Positions 18,261 to 27,373 of a stretch of 64,000 nt of DNA are shown here, one piece after another. The notes beneath the pieces were generated by a model. That model was given only the letters and a program-made list of their open reading frames with translations. It searched no databases and was not told the DNA's origin. Location: positions 1 to 64,000 of the forward strand of contig NZ_CADIKI010000014.1 in the NCBI RefSeq assembly GCF_902859935.1, in the 5' to 3' direction. The stretch is from Paraburkholderia fynbosensis (lineage in GTDB: Bacteria; Pseudomonadota; Gammaproteobacteria; Burkholderiales; Burkholderiaceae). Both the position numbers and the translations under genes were made by a program. How positions within the stretch are numbered: the first letter of the stretch is position 1; every line of letters begins with the position of its first letter.

Positions 18261-19075
18261 CACACGGCATCCCATTGTTGCGCAAGCCGCCGCCGCACCT
18301 CGATCGACGCCGCGCGATTCTTCTGCGCCGCCGCCGATTCCAGCCGATGCGCGAGCGTGCGGCCACCGTCGCGTGCGCTGCGAACCTGCTCGCACAACAC
18401 CTGACGCACACGTTCGATCTGCGCTGCATCCGGCGCGTCCGCATCGACGCCTTCGATCAGTTGATCGAGCAGCCCGAGCTTCGCAAACGACGCCATCGAA
18501 TACGACATCGGCACGATGGTTTCGCCGAGCGCGTCGAGTGCTTCGACCGTGCGGCGCGTGACGCGCGCGGCCGCTTCCTTGCCCATTGCGTGGACCATCG
18601 TGCCGGGCGCGTCGAGCGCGACGATGCGGTTGGCCTGATAGCCGTGCGCGAGGAACGCGCCCGACATCGCCGGCCCGACGATCAGCGCGACCACCGGATG
18701 GCCCGCGTCTCGCGCCGACGCATACGCATCGACGGCGGCCGCGCAGGCGAGGTGGATGCCGAGCATTTCCTCGCGATAGCCATACGCCTGGCTCTTCACA
18801 TCGACGATCGCGACGATCGGCCGGCGCGTGCCGCCCGCATTGTCCAGCGCGATGGTTTCGCGCACGGCGCGCGCGAGCTGCCAGCCCTGTTCGAGGCCGA
18901 CCACGTTGTCGGTTGCGCGCGGGAAGCGGTTTGCGGGATCGGGCACGACCGCGATGAAGCGCGCCGTCTCGCCGCCGAGCGGCGCATCACCGCTCCATAC
19001 CGGCGCCTGACCCGACGGTTCGCCGGCGAGTGAAAGGAACCAGCGCGCGCCGCGGCTCGATTGAATGTGGCTCAT
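18260..19075 (-). CDS. mdcE: malonate decarboxylase gamma subunit
   Basis: Carboxyltransferase-like subunit of 271 residues that with MdcD decarboxylates malonyl-S-ACP. Crotonase/carboxyltransferase features: IVAIVDVKSQAYGYREEMLG, VVALIVGPAMSGAFLAHGYQ (oxyanion-hole region) and VHAMGKEAAARVTRR. Biotin is not involved in this system. CAAGGAGC precedes the start, which overlaps the mdcD stop as ATGA. Length and gene order match Klebsiella and Pseudomonas MdcE. Confidence 0.92.
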   Translation of the reverse strand: MSHIQSSRGARWFLSLAGEPSGQAPVWSGDAPLGGETARFIAVVPDPANRFPRATDNVVGLEQGWQLARAVRETIALDNAGGTRRPIVAIVDVKSQAYGYREEMLGIHLACAAAVDAYASARDAGHPVVALIVGPAMSGAFLAHGYQANRIVALDAPGTMVHAMGKEAAARVTRRTVEALDALGETIVPMSYSMASFAKLGLLDQLIEGVDADAPDAAQIERVRQVLCEQVRSARDGGRTLAHRLESAAAQKNRAASIEVRRRLAQQWDAV

Positions 19076-19956
19076 GCTTGCTCCTTGCGCGCGACGTGTT
19101 GAACGCGGGGGTTGTACACGCCACGCATGCTCTGCGGTGTGACGCTGGCCGGGTCGATCTGCGCGAGCCGGTTCAGAAACACGTCCACCTGTTCGCTGCG
19201 ATGCGCGGCCGGCACGCCTTGCTTGAACGCCGCATGCACGGCGGCGCGCAGCGCATCGGCATCGTCGTCGACCAGTTGATCGGCGAGCGCGCTCGCCGTG
19301 CGCTGTTCGCCGCCGATCAGTTGCCACACGCGACGGCGATCGCTCGCATCGAGTTCGTCGATGCCCGCTTCCTGCTCGATCACCTCGGGGCCGTTCATGC
19401 CGAGCCGGCCCTGCTTCGTCACGATCAGATACGAGCACAGCGCCGCCGCGAGCGACATGCCGCCGAAGCAGCCGACCATCCCCGCGATCACGCCGACCAC
19501 CGGCACGTGCCGGCGCAACGCGACGATCGCCGCCTGAATCTCCGCGATCACCGCGAGACCCAGATTCGCTTCCTGCAGCCGCACGCCGCCGGTTTCGAAC
19601 AGCACGACAGGACGCACGAGCTTGCCGCGTTCGCAGTCGCGCAGCGCCATCTCGAGCGTCGCGGCGATCTTGCTGCCCGAGACTTCGCCGATGCTGCCGC
19701 CCTGGAACGCGGACTCGATCGCAGCGATGACGGCGGGCTCCCCGTCGATCGTGCCGCGCGCGATCACGCAGCCGTCGTCGGCCTGGCAGACCACGCCCTG
19801 CAGCGGCAGCCACGGCGACTCGATCCTGTCGAACGGGCCGAGCAATTCGCGGAAGCTGCCCGCGTCCAGCAGCGAGCGCGCGCGTTCACGCGCGGGCAGT
19901 TCGATGAAACTGTCGCGCAATAGCGGCGCGCAATGGGTGCTTACACTCGTGTTCAT
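19072..19956 (-). CDS. mdcD: malonate decarboxylase beta subunit
   Basis: Partner of MdcE in malonyl-S-ACP decarboxylation, 294 residues. Carboxyltransferase family signatures: FQGGSIGEVSGSKIAATLEM, VLFETGGVRLQEANLG and GVIAGMVGCFGGMSLAAAL, where two glycine-rich loops form the oxyanion hole. The start at 19956 (MNTSVSTHCAPLL) overlaps the mdcC stop as ATGA. Part of the seven-gene operon. Confidence 0.93.
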   Translation of the reverse strand: MNTSVSTHCAPLLRDSFIELPARERARSLLDAGSFRELLGPFDRIESPWLPLQGVVCQADDGCVIARGTIDGEPAVIAAIESAFQGGSIGEVSGSKIAATLEMALRDCERGKLVRPVVLFETGGVRLQEANLGLAVIAEIQAAIVALRRHVPVVGVIAGMVGCFGGMSLAAALCSYLIVTKQGRLGMNGPEVIEQEAGIDELDASDRRRVWQLIGGEQRTASALADQLVDDDADALRAAVHAAFKQGVPAAHRSEQVDVFLNRLAQIDPASVTPQSMRGVYNPRVQHVARKEQA

Positions 19957-20267
19957 GCGTCGTCTCCTTCTTCGGCGGCTTCGACCGCTTCGGCGAGCCG
20001 CAACGCGACTACGCCGGGCGTCGCGCCGAAGTCGTTGATTTCGATTTGCGCGGCGCCGTCGTAGCGGGTGAAGAAGCGGTCGAGCACGCTTTTCCAGATG
20101 TGGCTGTAGCCGTCGACGCTGGTGCGCACGACCACATGGGCTGCGAGCGAGCCGCTGGGATCGGAGGGCGAGAGCAGCACTTCCAGATCGCCCGAACCCA
20201 CCACGCCGACATGCGCGCGGGTCGTGACGGCGCGTTGCGCCGGATAGTCGAAGGTCAGATGTTCCAT
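19953..20267 (-). CDS. mdcC: malonate decarboxylase acyl-carrier (delta) subunit
   Basis: Acyl-carrier protein of 104 residues. The prosthetic-group attachment site is S25 in GVVGSGDLEVLL, the same position as in Klebsiella MdcC. MdcB makes the prosthetic-group precursor, MdcG attaches it, MdcH loads malonyl, and MdcDE decarboxylates it. The gene overlaps mdcB by 13 bases upstream and mdcD by 4 bases downstream. Confidence 0.94.
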   Translation of the reverse strand: MEHLTFDYPAQRAVTTRAHVGVVGSGDLEVLLSPSDPSGSLAAHVVVRTSVDGYSHIWKSVLDRFFTRYDGAAQIEINDFGATPGVVALRLAEAVEAAEEGDDA

Positions 20268-21289
20268 GGGTCTGGGCTCCGGCCGGCGCGGTGGTGCGCC
20301 AGCATGTCGAGAAAGAGGGTGGCGGCGAGCAGATCGGCTGCGCCGCCGGGCGATGCGTTGAGCGACAGCAATTCGTGTTCGAGTGCGGCGAGCGCGGCGC
20401 GGCCCGCGGGCGTCGAACTGCCGCCGGCTTGCAGCACGCGGCGTGCGCCGTGTTGTCCGGCGTGCAGGCCGGGCAAGCCGGCGCGATGCAGGAGGCAGGT
20501 GTCGTCGAGCGAGGCCATGATCGCGAGCAATGCATCGACGCGCGCGGCGTTTTCCTCGATGCCTTTGGCACGCGCCGCGAGCAGCGCGGGCAAGCCGACG
20601 TCGATTACGTGCGGGAAACCGTCTTGCGCTTCGCGGCGTGCGCCGCCGACCTGGTAGCGCTGTCTTGCGCGTTCGCCGTGACTGTCGGAGGGCGCGGCGA
20701 AGCGGTCCGGGAAACAGGCGACTTGCGCGGCACGCGTGCAGATTTGCGATGCGTCCGGATGCTCAGTATGACCGGCGGTCGACCGGCGATCGGACGCAGC
20801 CGCGAAAGTACTCGCGGGCGAAACCGCGCAGGCGTCCATCGCCGCCCCCGCGACCAGCAAGCCGACGATCCAGATCGCGCCGCGGTGTGCATTGCTGCCG
20901 CCGGTGGCCCGCAACATGTCCTGCTCGCCGGCGCGGCCGATCTGCGCGAGTTCGGTGCGCAGCAGCGCCGACGGTTCGCCACGGCGGCGCGCTGTGCGCG
21001 CGAGCGCCGCGAAGGTCGGTTCGAGTGCCTGTGCGGAACACAGCATCGTCGCGAGATCGAGGTCGCGATGCGCGCCGCTGCCGCGCTGGTCGACCAGCGC
21101 GGGCTTGGGCGTGAGCTGCGCTTCATCGATCAGCGCGGTGCTCGCATAGTGGGCCAGTTGCGCGTCGGAGGGCGCGGCGCGGCGCGAATCGGCGCGCGTG
21201 GCATGGGCACCCGCGCGGGGCGATTGCGCCTCGCCCTCCAGCGCGCACGACCGCACCTGCGCACGCTTGAGCCAGGCAGCGGGCGCCAT
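20255..21289 (-). CDS. mdcB: triphosphoribosyl-dephospho-CoA synthase
   Basis: CitG/MdcB-type enzyme of 344 residues that makes 2'-(5''-triphosphoribosyl)-3'-dephospho-CoA from ATP and dephospho-CoA. Motifs: LTPKPALVDQRGSGAH, GSNAHRGAIWIVGLL and ASPGGAADLLAATLFLDML. It is longer than many homologues because of a charged N-terminal extension and an insert around residues 180-215. AGGAGC and the two-base gap after the mdcA stop fix the start at 21289. Confidence 0.88.
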   Translation of the reverse strand: MAPAAWLKRAQVRSCALEGEAQSPRAGAHATRADSRRAAPSDAQLAHYASTALIDEAQLTPKPALVDQRGSGAHRDLDLATMLCSAQALEPTFAALARTARRRGEPSALLRTELAQIGRAGEQDMLRATGGSNAHRGAIWIVGLLVAGAAMDACAVSPASTFAAASDRRSTAGHTEHPDASQICTRAAQVACFPDRFAAPSDSHGERARQRYQVGGARREAQDGFPHVIDVGLPALLAARAKGIEENAARVDALLAIMASLDDTCLLHRAGLPGLHAGQHGARRVLQAGGSSTPAGRAALAALEHELLSLNASPGGAADLLAATLFLDMLAHHRAGRSPDPWNI

Positions 21290-21291
21290 CG

Positions 21292-22962
21292 TCACCAGCT
21301 CCTGAAGCGCGCCGGCGGCGCGTACAGGCCGCCCGACCACGTCACCAGATCGTCGATGCTGCGTGCGGCCAGCAGCGAACGCTTGGCTTCGCCGCGCCGG
21401 ATGCCGAGATCTTCCGGATACGCGACGATGCCGCGCCGGCGCAGCCCGGCGGTCTTTTCAGGCCTGGCGCGCAAGCCGATCGGCGTGACGCCGGCCACGG
21501 CGGCGATTGCCGCGCGCCGCTCGTCGATGCCCTCGGCCTTGTGCAGATGCGCGATGCCTTCCTCGGTGACGACGTGGCTCACGTCGTCACCGTAGATCAT
21601 CACCGGCGCAACCGGCATGCCGTTTTTCGCGCCGACCGCGACCGCGTCGAGTTCATCGACGAAAGTCGGTTCGCCGCCTTTCTTGTACGTCTCGGCCAGT
21701 TGCACGACCAGCTTCTGGCCGCGCGACACCGGGCCTTGGTCCTTCAGCAGCTTGAGCCATGCTTCGCTCGAATGACGCCGGCCGCGTGGATCGTGGCCCA
21801 TGTTCGGCGCACCGCCGAAGCCGGCGAGGCGTCCACGCGTGACGGTCGACGAATTCGCGTCGGCGTCGATCTGCAAAGTCGAGCCGATGAACAGATCGAC
21901 TCCGTACTGCCCGGCCAGTTGGCACAGTACGCGATTCGAGCGCAGGCTGCCGTCGTTGCCGGTGAAGAACACGTCGGGACGCGCCTCGATATAGGCCTCC
22001 ATGCCGACCTCGCTGCCGAAGCAATGAATGCTGTCGACCCAGCCCGATTCGATCGCGGGAATCAGCGTGGGATGCGGGTTGAGCGTCCAGTTGCGGCAGA
22101 TCTTGCCCTTTAGCCCGAGCGATTCGCCGTAAGTAGGCAGCAGCAATTCGATCGCCGCGGTATCGAAGCCGATGCCGTGATTGAGCGAGGTCACACCATA
22201 CGGCTCGTAGATGCCGCGAATCACCATCATCGCGGTGAGCACCTGCAGGTCGCCGATGTGGCGCGGATCGCGCGTGAAGAGCGGCTCGACGGCGAATGGC
22301 CGGTCCGCCTGCACGATCACGTCGACCCATGAGCCCGGAATGTCGACGCGCGGCAATTCGTCGACGATCTCGTTGACCTGCACGATCACGATGCCGTGAC
22401 GGAACGCGGCGGCCTCGGCGATGGTGGGCGTGTCCTCGGTATTCGGGCCCGTGTACAGATTGCCGTGGCGGTCGGCCTTTTCCGCGCACAGCAGCGCGAC
22501 GTGCGGCGTCAGATCGACGAACATGCGCGCGTACAGTTCGACGTACGTATAGATCGCGCCAATTTCCAACTGGCCGTCTTCGAGCAGTTGCGCGACCCGC
22601 AAGCTCTGCGGCCCGGCAAACGAAAAGTCGACCTTGTGCGCGATGCCGCGCTCGAACAGCGTCAGATGCTCAGGACGACTGATGCTCGAAATCAGCAGAT
22701 GCACGTCATGCAGCTTCTGCGGATCGACCTTGGCGAACGAGCGGGACAGAAAGTCGGCCTGCTTCTGGTTGTCGCCTTCGAGCGCGACGCGGTCGCCGGG
22801 CTGGATCAGCGTTTCGAGCGCATCGACGATGCGGTGGGTCGGCAGGACGCCGTCTTCGAGCCACGGAGCGATGGCCGCGAGGCGACGGCTCTTCTCGTCG
22901 CGGCGCGTGGTCCATGAACGGGCGGAGGGTAGTGACGCAGTGGCTTCGGCGGGGCGGTTCAT
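21292..22962 (-). CDS. mdcA: malonate decarboxylase alpha subunit (acetyl-S-ACP:malonate CoA-transferase type)
   Basis: Catalyses acyl exchange between acetyl-S-ACP and malonate, 556 residues. Family segments include ALEGDNQKQADFLSRSF, YTGPNTEDTPTIAEA, GFGGAPNMGHDPRGRRH and VMIYGDDVSHVVTEEG. The ATG at 22962 is preferred because GGGAG lies 12 bases upstream; a TTG at 22974 overlapping the regulator stop as TTGA is the alternative. First structural gene of mdcABCDEGH, directly after the GntR regulator. Confidence 0.92.
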   Translation of the reverse strand: MNRPAEATASLPSARSWTTRRDEKSRRLAAIAPWLEDGVLPTHRIVDALETLIQPGDRVALEGDNQKQADFLSRSFAKVDPQKLHDVHLLISSISRPEHLTLFERGIAHKVDFSFAGPQSLRVAQLLEDGQLEIGAIYTYVELYARMFVDLTPHVALLCAEKADRHGNLYTGPNTEDTPTIAEAAAFRHGIVIVQVNEIVDELPRVDIPGSWVDVIVQADRPFAVEPLFTRDPRHIGDLQVLTAMMVIRGIYEPYGVTSLNHGIGFDTAAIELLLPTYGESLGLKGKICRNWTLNPHPTLIPAIESGWVDSIHCFGSEVGMEAYIEARPDVFFTGNDGSLRSNRVLCQLAGQYGVDLFIGSTLQIDADANSSTVTRGRLAGFGGAPNMGHDPRGRRHSSEAWLKLLKDQGPVSRGQKLVVQLAETYKKGGEPTFVDELDAVAVGAKNGMPVAPVMIYGDDVSHVVTEEGIAHLHKAEGIDERRAAIAAVAGVTPIGLRARPEKTAGLRRRGIVAYPEDLGIRRGEAKRSLLAARSIDDLVTWSGGLYAPPARFRSW

Positions 22963-22970
22963 CGGCTCGG

Positions 22971-23744
22971 TCAACTCCCGGTGGTGGTGCGCGGGCGTCT
23001 GCCGCGCGGCTTCGGTTGATTCGCAAGCGCGGCTTCCGCCTGCGCGCGTTCGGTCAGAAAACGATGGAGCAGCTCGCCGGTGCCGAGCAGATGCGCGACG
23101 ACGAGCGACTGGGCCATTGCGATGTCGCGGCGCTGCACGGCGTCGAGCAGCGCCGTGTGCTCATTGTCGGACTCGCCCTTGTACGCAGGCAAGCCGAACT
23201 TCAGACGCAGATACCGTTCGCCGCGCCGATGCAGCATGCCGATCATGTCCGCGAGTTGCGGACGCCCGGCGGGCGCATACAGGCTCATGTGAAACGCGGC
23301 ATTGCGCGCGACGTACAGCGACGGGTCGGGCTCGCCTTCGGCGGCGCGGCACAGGTTTGCGGCTTCGCGCAGCGTCGCGGCGCTGTGGTTCGGAATTGCA
23401 AGGCCGATGGCGAGGCTCTCCAGGGCGGAGCGGATCTCGTAGATCTCGCGTGCCTCATCCGCCGACAACGGCGCGACTGTCACGCCTTTATGCACCGCGG
23501 CTCTCACCCAGCCTTCGCTCTCGATCTGCCGCAGCGCCTCGCGCACCGGAATCGCGCTGACCGAGAAGTGCCGCGCGATCGCGTCCTGGCGCAGCGGCGC
23601 GCCGGGCGCCAGCGTGCCGTCGACGATTGCCGCGCGCAGGGCCTCCGCGATCACACGCGAAGTGCTCTCGCGCGGCGCCGCCGCGGGCAAAAGCGGACCG
23701 CGTGCCGGGGCGTCCAGGGGAAAACCATCTGTTGCTTCACTCAT
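22971..23744 (-). CDS. GntR-family (FCD) regulator of malonate operon
   Basis: Regulator of 257 residues. The N-terminal winged helix (about 25-90: LRQDAIARHFSVSAIPVREA) is followed by an all-helical FCD effector domain with SADEAREIYEIRSALE and metal/ligand-type residues in RNAAFHMSLY. It is the first gene of the mdc transcription unit and also faces the divergent MFS gene. Acinetobacter uses a GntR repressor (MdcY) for its mdc operon; Klebsiella uses a LysR protein, so this locus is of the Acinetobacter type. No ribosome site precedes the ATG: a TATAAT box ends 10 bases upstream, so the message is probably leaderless. Confidence 0.88.
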   Translation of the reverse strand: MSEATDGFPLDAPARGPLLPAAAPRESTSRVIAEALRAAIVDGTLAPGAPLRQDAIARHFSVSAIPVREALRQIESEGWVRAAVHKGVTVAPLSADEAREIYEIRSALESLAIGLAIPNHSAATLREAANLCRAAEGEPDPSLYVARNAAFHMSLYAPAGRPQLADMIGMLHRRGERYLRLKFGLPAYKGESDNEHTALLDAVQRRDIAMAQSLVVAHLLGTGELLHRFLTERAQAEAALANQPKPRGRRPRTTTGS

Positions 23745-23754
23745 AGTATCAAAT

Positions 23755-23760
23755 ATTATA
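23755..23760 (-). promoter_or_regulatory. -10 box of the mdc operon, probably leaderless transcript
   Basis: On the minus strand TATAAT is followed by ATTTGATACT and then the ATG at 23744. Transcription would start within about 4 bases of the start codon. The AT-rich block 23742-23766 stands out in GC-rich surroundings and would also fit an operator of the GntR protein. Confidence 0.55.
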
Positions 23761-23935
23761 TATAAAAAGACGCGCTTTACACGCGGACAAACCCGGAAAG
23801 TTCTTTGCCGGCCGGCCCCGCGGGCCACGCCTCCGTCATACGAGGGTGGCCGTATCAATCCGCCTGCGCGCGCCATTCCATGTCGTCGTTCCCTGTAGTT
23901 CCGATTACGTACGCCCATCGCAGGGCCGGAGGAGC

Positions 23936-25237
23936 ATGATGAATTCACTGACCGACAGTACACCGGTCGCGCGGCGCCGCACGCCGCTCAATCGTTCGCA
24001 GATCGTAGGTTTCTGGGGAGCATGGGCCGGCTGGACGCTCGACGGGATGGACTCGTTCATCTACGCGCTTGTGTTGACGCCGGCCTTGACCGAGCTGTTG
24101 CCGCGCTCCGGCTTTGCGGCCACGCCGGCAAATGTGGGTCTCGCCGGCTCGATCCTGTTTGCGCTGTTCCTGGTGGGGTGGGGGCTGTCGTTCATCTGGG
24201 GGCCGCTCGCCGATCGCTTTGGGCGCACCAAGGTGCTGGCCGGCACCATCTTCACGTTCGCGATTTTCACCGGGCTCGCCGCGACGTCTTCGAACGTGTG
24301 GGAACTCGGCATTTATCGCTTCATTGCGGGCGTCGGCATTGGCGGCGAGTGGGCGCTGGCGGGCACCTATGTGGCCGAAGCGTGGCCGGAGGATCGCCGC
24401 AAGATGGGCGCGGGTTATCTGCAAACGGGCTACTACGCCGGCTTCTTTCTCGCGGCGGCGCTCAACTTCACGATCGGCGTGCACTTCGGCTGGCGCGCGA
24501 TGTTCCTCACCGGCGCGGTGCCGGTCGTGGTCGCGATTCTGATTCTGCTGCGCGTCAAAGAGCCGGAGAAGTGGCAGAAGGCGGAAGCCAACGCCGTGCA
24601 GAGCAAACCGCTGCGCGAAATCCTCGGGCCGGCCTATCGGCGCCGGACCTGGGTGGCGTGCATCCTGTTGACGATTGCGATCATCGGCTTGTGGGCGGGT
24701 GCGGTGTACGAGCCGTCCGCGGTGATTCAGCTGGCGACCCGCGCCGGCATGGCGAAGGCCGATTCGATCAGGATGGCGTCAGTGGCGACGGGGCTTTTGT
24801 CCATCGCGACGATCATCGGCTGTCTCGCGCTGCCGCCGCTCGCCGAGCGCATCGGCCGCAAGAAGACACTGGCGATTTACTTCGCCGGCATGGCGGTGTC
24901 GATCGTCGGCAGTTTCGGCTGGGCGTTCTATCTGCCGAACGGGCTCGCGCCGTTCATCGCGTGGCTTTGCGTGCTGGGCTTTTTCGGCGGCAATTTCGCG
25001 TTGTTCAGTTTGTGGCTGCCGGAGCAGTTCGAAACCCGCGTGCGGGCCACGGCGTTCGCGTTCTGTACGTCGTTCGGGCGGTTTGTCGGCGCAGGGGTCA
25101 ACTTTCTGCTCGGTGCCGCGGTGCTGCACATGCATACGCTCGGCGTGCCGGTCGCGTTGACGGCGCTCGCGTTTGTGATTGGTCTCTTCGTGATTCCGTT
25201 CGCGCCGGAGACGAAGGGGGAGGTGTTGCCGCAGTGA
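23936..25237 (+). CDS. MFS transporter, candidate malonate importer
   Basis: Major facilitator protein of 433 residues with 12 predicted helices. Helix 1 has the acidic motif GWTLDGMDSFIYALVLTPAL found in organic-acid/proton symporters (SHS and AAHS groups), and GPLADRFGRTKVLAG is the conserved loop 2-3 motif. It starts from a promoter region shared with the mdc operon and its GntR regulator. Because no mdcF, mdcLM, madLM or matC gene is present, malonate uptake is the most economical role. GGAGGA precedes two adjacent ATGs (23936 and 23939). A strong terminator follows. Confidence 0.82.
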   Translation: MMNSLTDSTPVARRRTPLNRSQIVGFWGAWAGWTLDGMDSFIYALVLTPALTELLPRSGFAATPANVGLAGSILFALFLVGWGLSFIWGPLADRFGRTKVLAGTIFTFAIFTGLAATSSNVWELGIYRFIAGVGIGGEWALAGTYVAEAWPEDRRKMGAGYLQTGYYAGFFLAAALNFTIGVHFGWRAMFLTGAVPVVVAILILLRVKEPEKWQKAEANAVQSKPLREILGPAYRRRTWVACILLTIAIIGLWAGAVYEPSAVIQLATRAGMAKADSIRMASVATGLLSIATIIGCLALPPLAERIGRKKTLAIYFAGMAVSIVGSFGWAFYLPNGLAPFIAWLCVLGFFGGNFALFSLWLPEQFETRVRATAFAFCTSFGRFVGAGVNFLLGAAVLHMHTLGVPVALTALAFVIGLFVIPFAPETKGEVLPQ

Positions 25238-25297
25238 GGTTGGCCGGGTGGCGTCAATAGGCCTTCAGCGCGATTATGCAGGCCAGCCTACGTGAGT

Positions 25298-25339
25298 GGA
25301 TTCAGCAAGGAGTTGTCTGAATCCCTCTCTCTTTTTTTT
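25298..25339 (+). terminator. intrinsic terminator after MFS gene
   Basis: GGATTCAG (25298-25305) pairs with CTGAATCC (25317-25324); a T-rich run ending in eight T (25332-25339) follows. Classical rho-independent structure, 60 bases after the MFS stop codon. Confidence 0.85.
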
Positions 25340-25409
25340 GGAATCGGTTCGTTATCCGGATGAAGCCACGAGGTCTGGCGCCACTTTTTTTCCGCAGTGA
25401 GACGGGATC

Positions 25410-26330
25410 TCAATCCGCGTGCCGCCGCGCCTGTCCGCGAGGCCGCAGCAGCGACAGCAGCGGCCAGCCCAAATTGACGCCGAGGCTCGCCACCACGATC
25501 AGCGCCATGCCTGCGAGTTGCGGCAGCGACAGCGCCCGGCCGTACACCACCGCATCCACCACGATCGCGGTGAGCGGGTAGACGAACAGCAGCACCGCGA
25601 TCACCGGCGTGCTTAGCCTGGGCAGTGCGCCGTAGATCAGCACATAGGCCAAGCCCGTATGCAGCACCCCCATGCCGACCAGCCAGAACCACTGCATCGG
25701 GCCGATATGCACCGCAGTGAGCGGCGCGATGAACGGCAGACATACCACGCCGACCGCGCATTGCGCGAGCGTCAGCAGATGCGGGCGCAGATTGCCGAGC
25801 CCTTTGGCAATCAGCGTGACGCTCGCATACAGCAGCGACCCGACCAGCGCCTCGCCGATCCCGATCAGATAACCCGAATGGCCCTGCAGATTCTCCGTGG
25901 CCGCGACGCCCGAGGCGAGCACGAGCCCGACGAAGGCGGTCGCGATCCAGCCGAGCCGATCCATGCCGAGCCGCTCGTTGAACAGCGCCGCGCCGATCAG
26001 CACGACCCAGAACGGCTGCACGTGAAACACGACCGTCGCCACGGCAATGCTGGTGCGATGGATCGCGTCGAAGAAGCCGACCCACTGTGTGACCATCAGC
26101 ACGCCCGAGAGCAACGCGAGCGCGACGGTGCGGCGCGTGAAATGGGATCGCGTGAAAAAGCCCTTCCACGCGCAATACGCGGCAAGCGACATAAAGCCGA
26201 ACAGGCAGCGAAAGAACACGAGCGTCAGCGCGCCGAGCCGCGCCTCCTCGACGAAGACGCCTAGCGTGCCCATCAGCAGCCCGCCGCCCGCGAGGGTGAT
26301 CGCGCCTTGTTGACGTTGGGTGAGGGACAT
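25410..26330 (-). CDS. EamA/DMT-superfamily transporter
   Basis: Inner-membrane protein of 306 residues with ten hydrophobic helices in two EamA repeats (about 10-145 and 160-295). Repeat boundaries are visible at VFHVQPFWVVLIGAALFNERL and LLFVYPLTAIVVDAVVYGRAL, which carry the usual end-of-repeat acidic/polar residue. Members export amino acids, metabolites or drugs; substrate unknown. It is divergent from a LysR gene across 101 bp, a frequent regulator-exporter pairing. Confidence 0.87.
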   Translation of the reverse strand: MSLTQRQQGAITLAGGGLLMGTLGVFVEEARLGALTLVFFRCLFGFMSLAAYCAWKGFFTRSHFTRRTVALALLSGVLMVTQWVGFFDAIHRTSIAVATVVFHVQPFWVVLIGAALFNERLGMDRLGWIATAFVGLVLASGVAATENLQGHSGYLIGIGEALVGSLLYASVTLIAKGLGNLRPHLLTLAQCAVGVVCLPFIAPLTAVHIGPMQWFWLVGMGVLHTGLAYVLIYGALPRLSTPVIAVLLFVYPLTAIVVDAVVYGRALSLPQLAGMALIVVASLGVNLGWPLLSLLRPRGQARRHAD

Positions 26331-26431
26331 GCGAAGCGGCTCCGAGACGTGATATCCCGAGTATTGCGCGGCTTGCGTGGCACCGACAAACGAATTAAAT
26401 TGAGTAATTCCATCAGCCGGATTGATAAATC

Positions 26432-27313
26432 ATGCACCCCGAATTCGACGTCGACCTGTTGCGTAGTTTCGTCGCGGTGGTGGAGACGGGCAGCTTCACG
26501 AAGGCGGCGACCACCGTGCATCGCTCCCAGGCGGCCGTCAGCATGCAGATCAAGCGGCTCGAAACCATGCTCGGCACCACGCTGTTCGCGCGCAATACGC
26601 GCAATCTGTCGCTCACGCGGCCCGGCAATACGCTGCTCGAATACGCACGGCGCGTGCTCGCGCTGCACGAGGAGGCCTGGTCGGCGATCGTGCGGCCCGA
26701 GGTGACGGGGCGCGTGGTGCTCGGCGCGCCGGACGATTACGTGTCGTCGCTGCTGTCGCCGGTGTTGCGGCGTTTCTCGAACCTGTATCCGCATGTGGAG
26801 ATCGAGATCGTCTGCGCGCAAAGCACGTCGCTCGCGCCGATGCTGGCCGATAACAAGATCGATCTCGCGTTCGTCACGCGCGACCGCAAGTTGCGCGGCG
26901 AATTCGTGCGCAGCGAGCCGATGGTGTGGGTGGGGGCATCGGTGGACACGCCGGTGCTGGCGGCGTCGCCGTTGCCGGTGGGACTCTACGAGCCCGGTTG
27001 TGTCGCGCGCCAGCACACGCTGGCCGCACTGGACGGCGCGCGGATCCGCTATCGGGCGGCGTTCAGCAGCGCGAGCCTGATGGGTCTGGTGGCGACCGTG
27101 GATGCGGGCTTGTCGGTGATCGCACTCACGCGTTGCAGCGTGCCGGCGCGGCTCGCGATTCTTGGCGAAGCGCAAGGCTTGCCGAAGATCGCGCCATTGG
27201 AAATCGTGGTGGCGCGCAGCGCCAAATCGGACCGGCCGACCTGCGATTATCTGGCTGCGCAGATGGTGCAGGATCTGTCGTTGCGGGCGCCGGCGCGTGG
27301 GGCGGGTGTGTAG
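26432..27313 (+). CDS. LysR-family transcriptional regulator
   Basis: Regulator of 293 residues. Helix-turn-helix at residues 5-65 (FVAVVETGSFTKAATTVHRS QAAVSMQIKRLE region), followed by the two-lobed effector-binding domain. It probably controls the divergent EamA transporter, and itself, from the 101-bp shared region, where ATTAAATTGAGTAATTCC stands out as AT-rich. The inducer is unknown. Confidence 0.9.
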   Translation: MHPEFDVDLLRSFVAVVETGSFTKAATTVHRSQAAVSMQIKRLETMLGTTLFARNTRNLSLTRPGNTLLEYARRVLALHEEAWSAIVRPEVTGRVVLGAPDDYVSSLLSPVLRRFSNLYPHVEIEIVCAQSTSLAPMLADNKIDLAFVTRDRKLRGEFVRSEPMVWVGASVDTPVLAASPLPVGLYEPGCVARQHTLAALDGARIRYRAAFSSASLMGLVATVDAGLSVIALTRCSVPARLAILGEAQGLPKIAPLEIVVARSAKSDRPTCDYLAAQMVQDLSLRAPARGAGV

Positions 27314-27373
27314 GTGAACTGTGCGACGGGGGCGATCTGCAATCAGACCAGGCCCTGACCCGCAGACAAGCGG

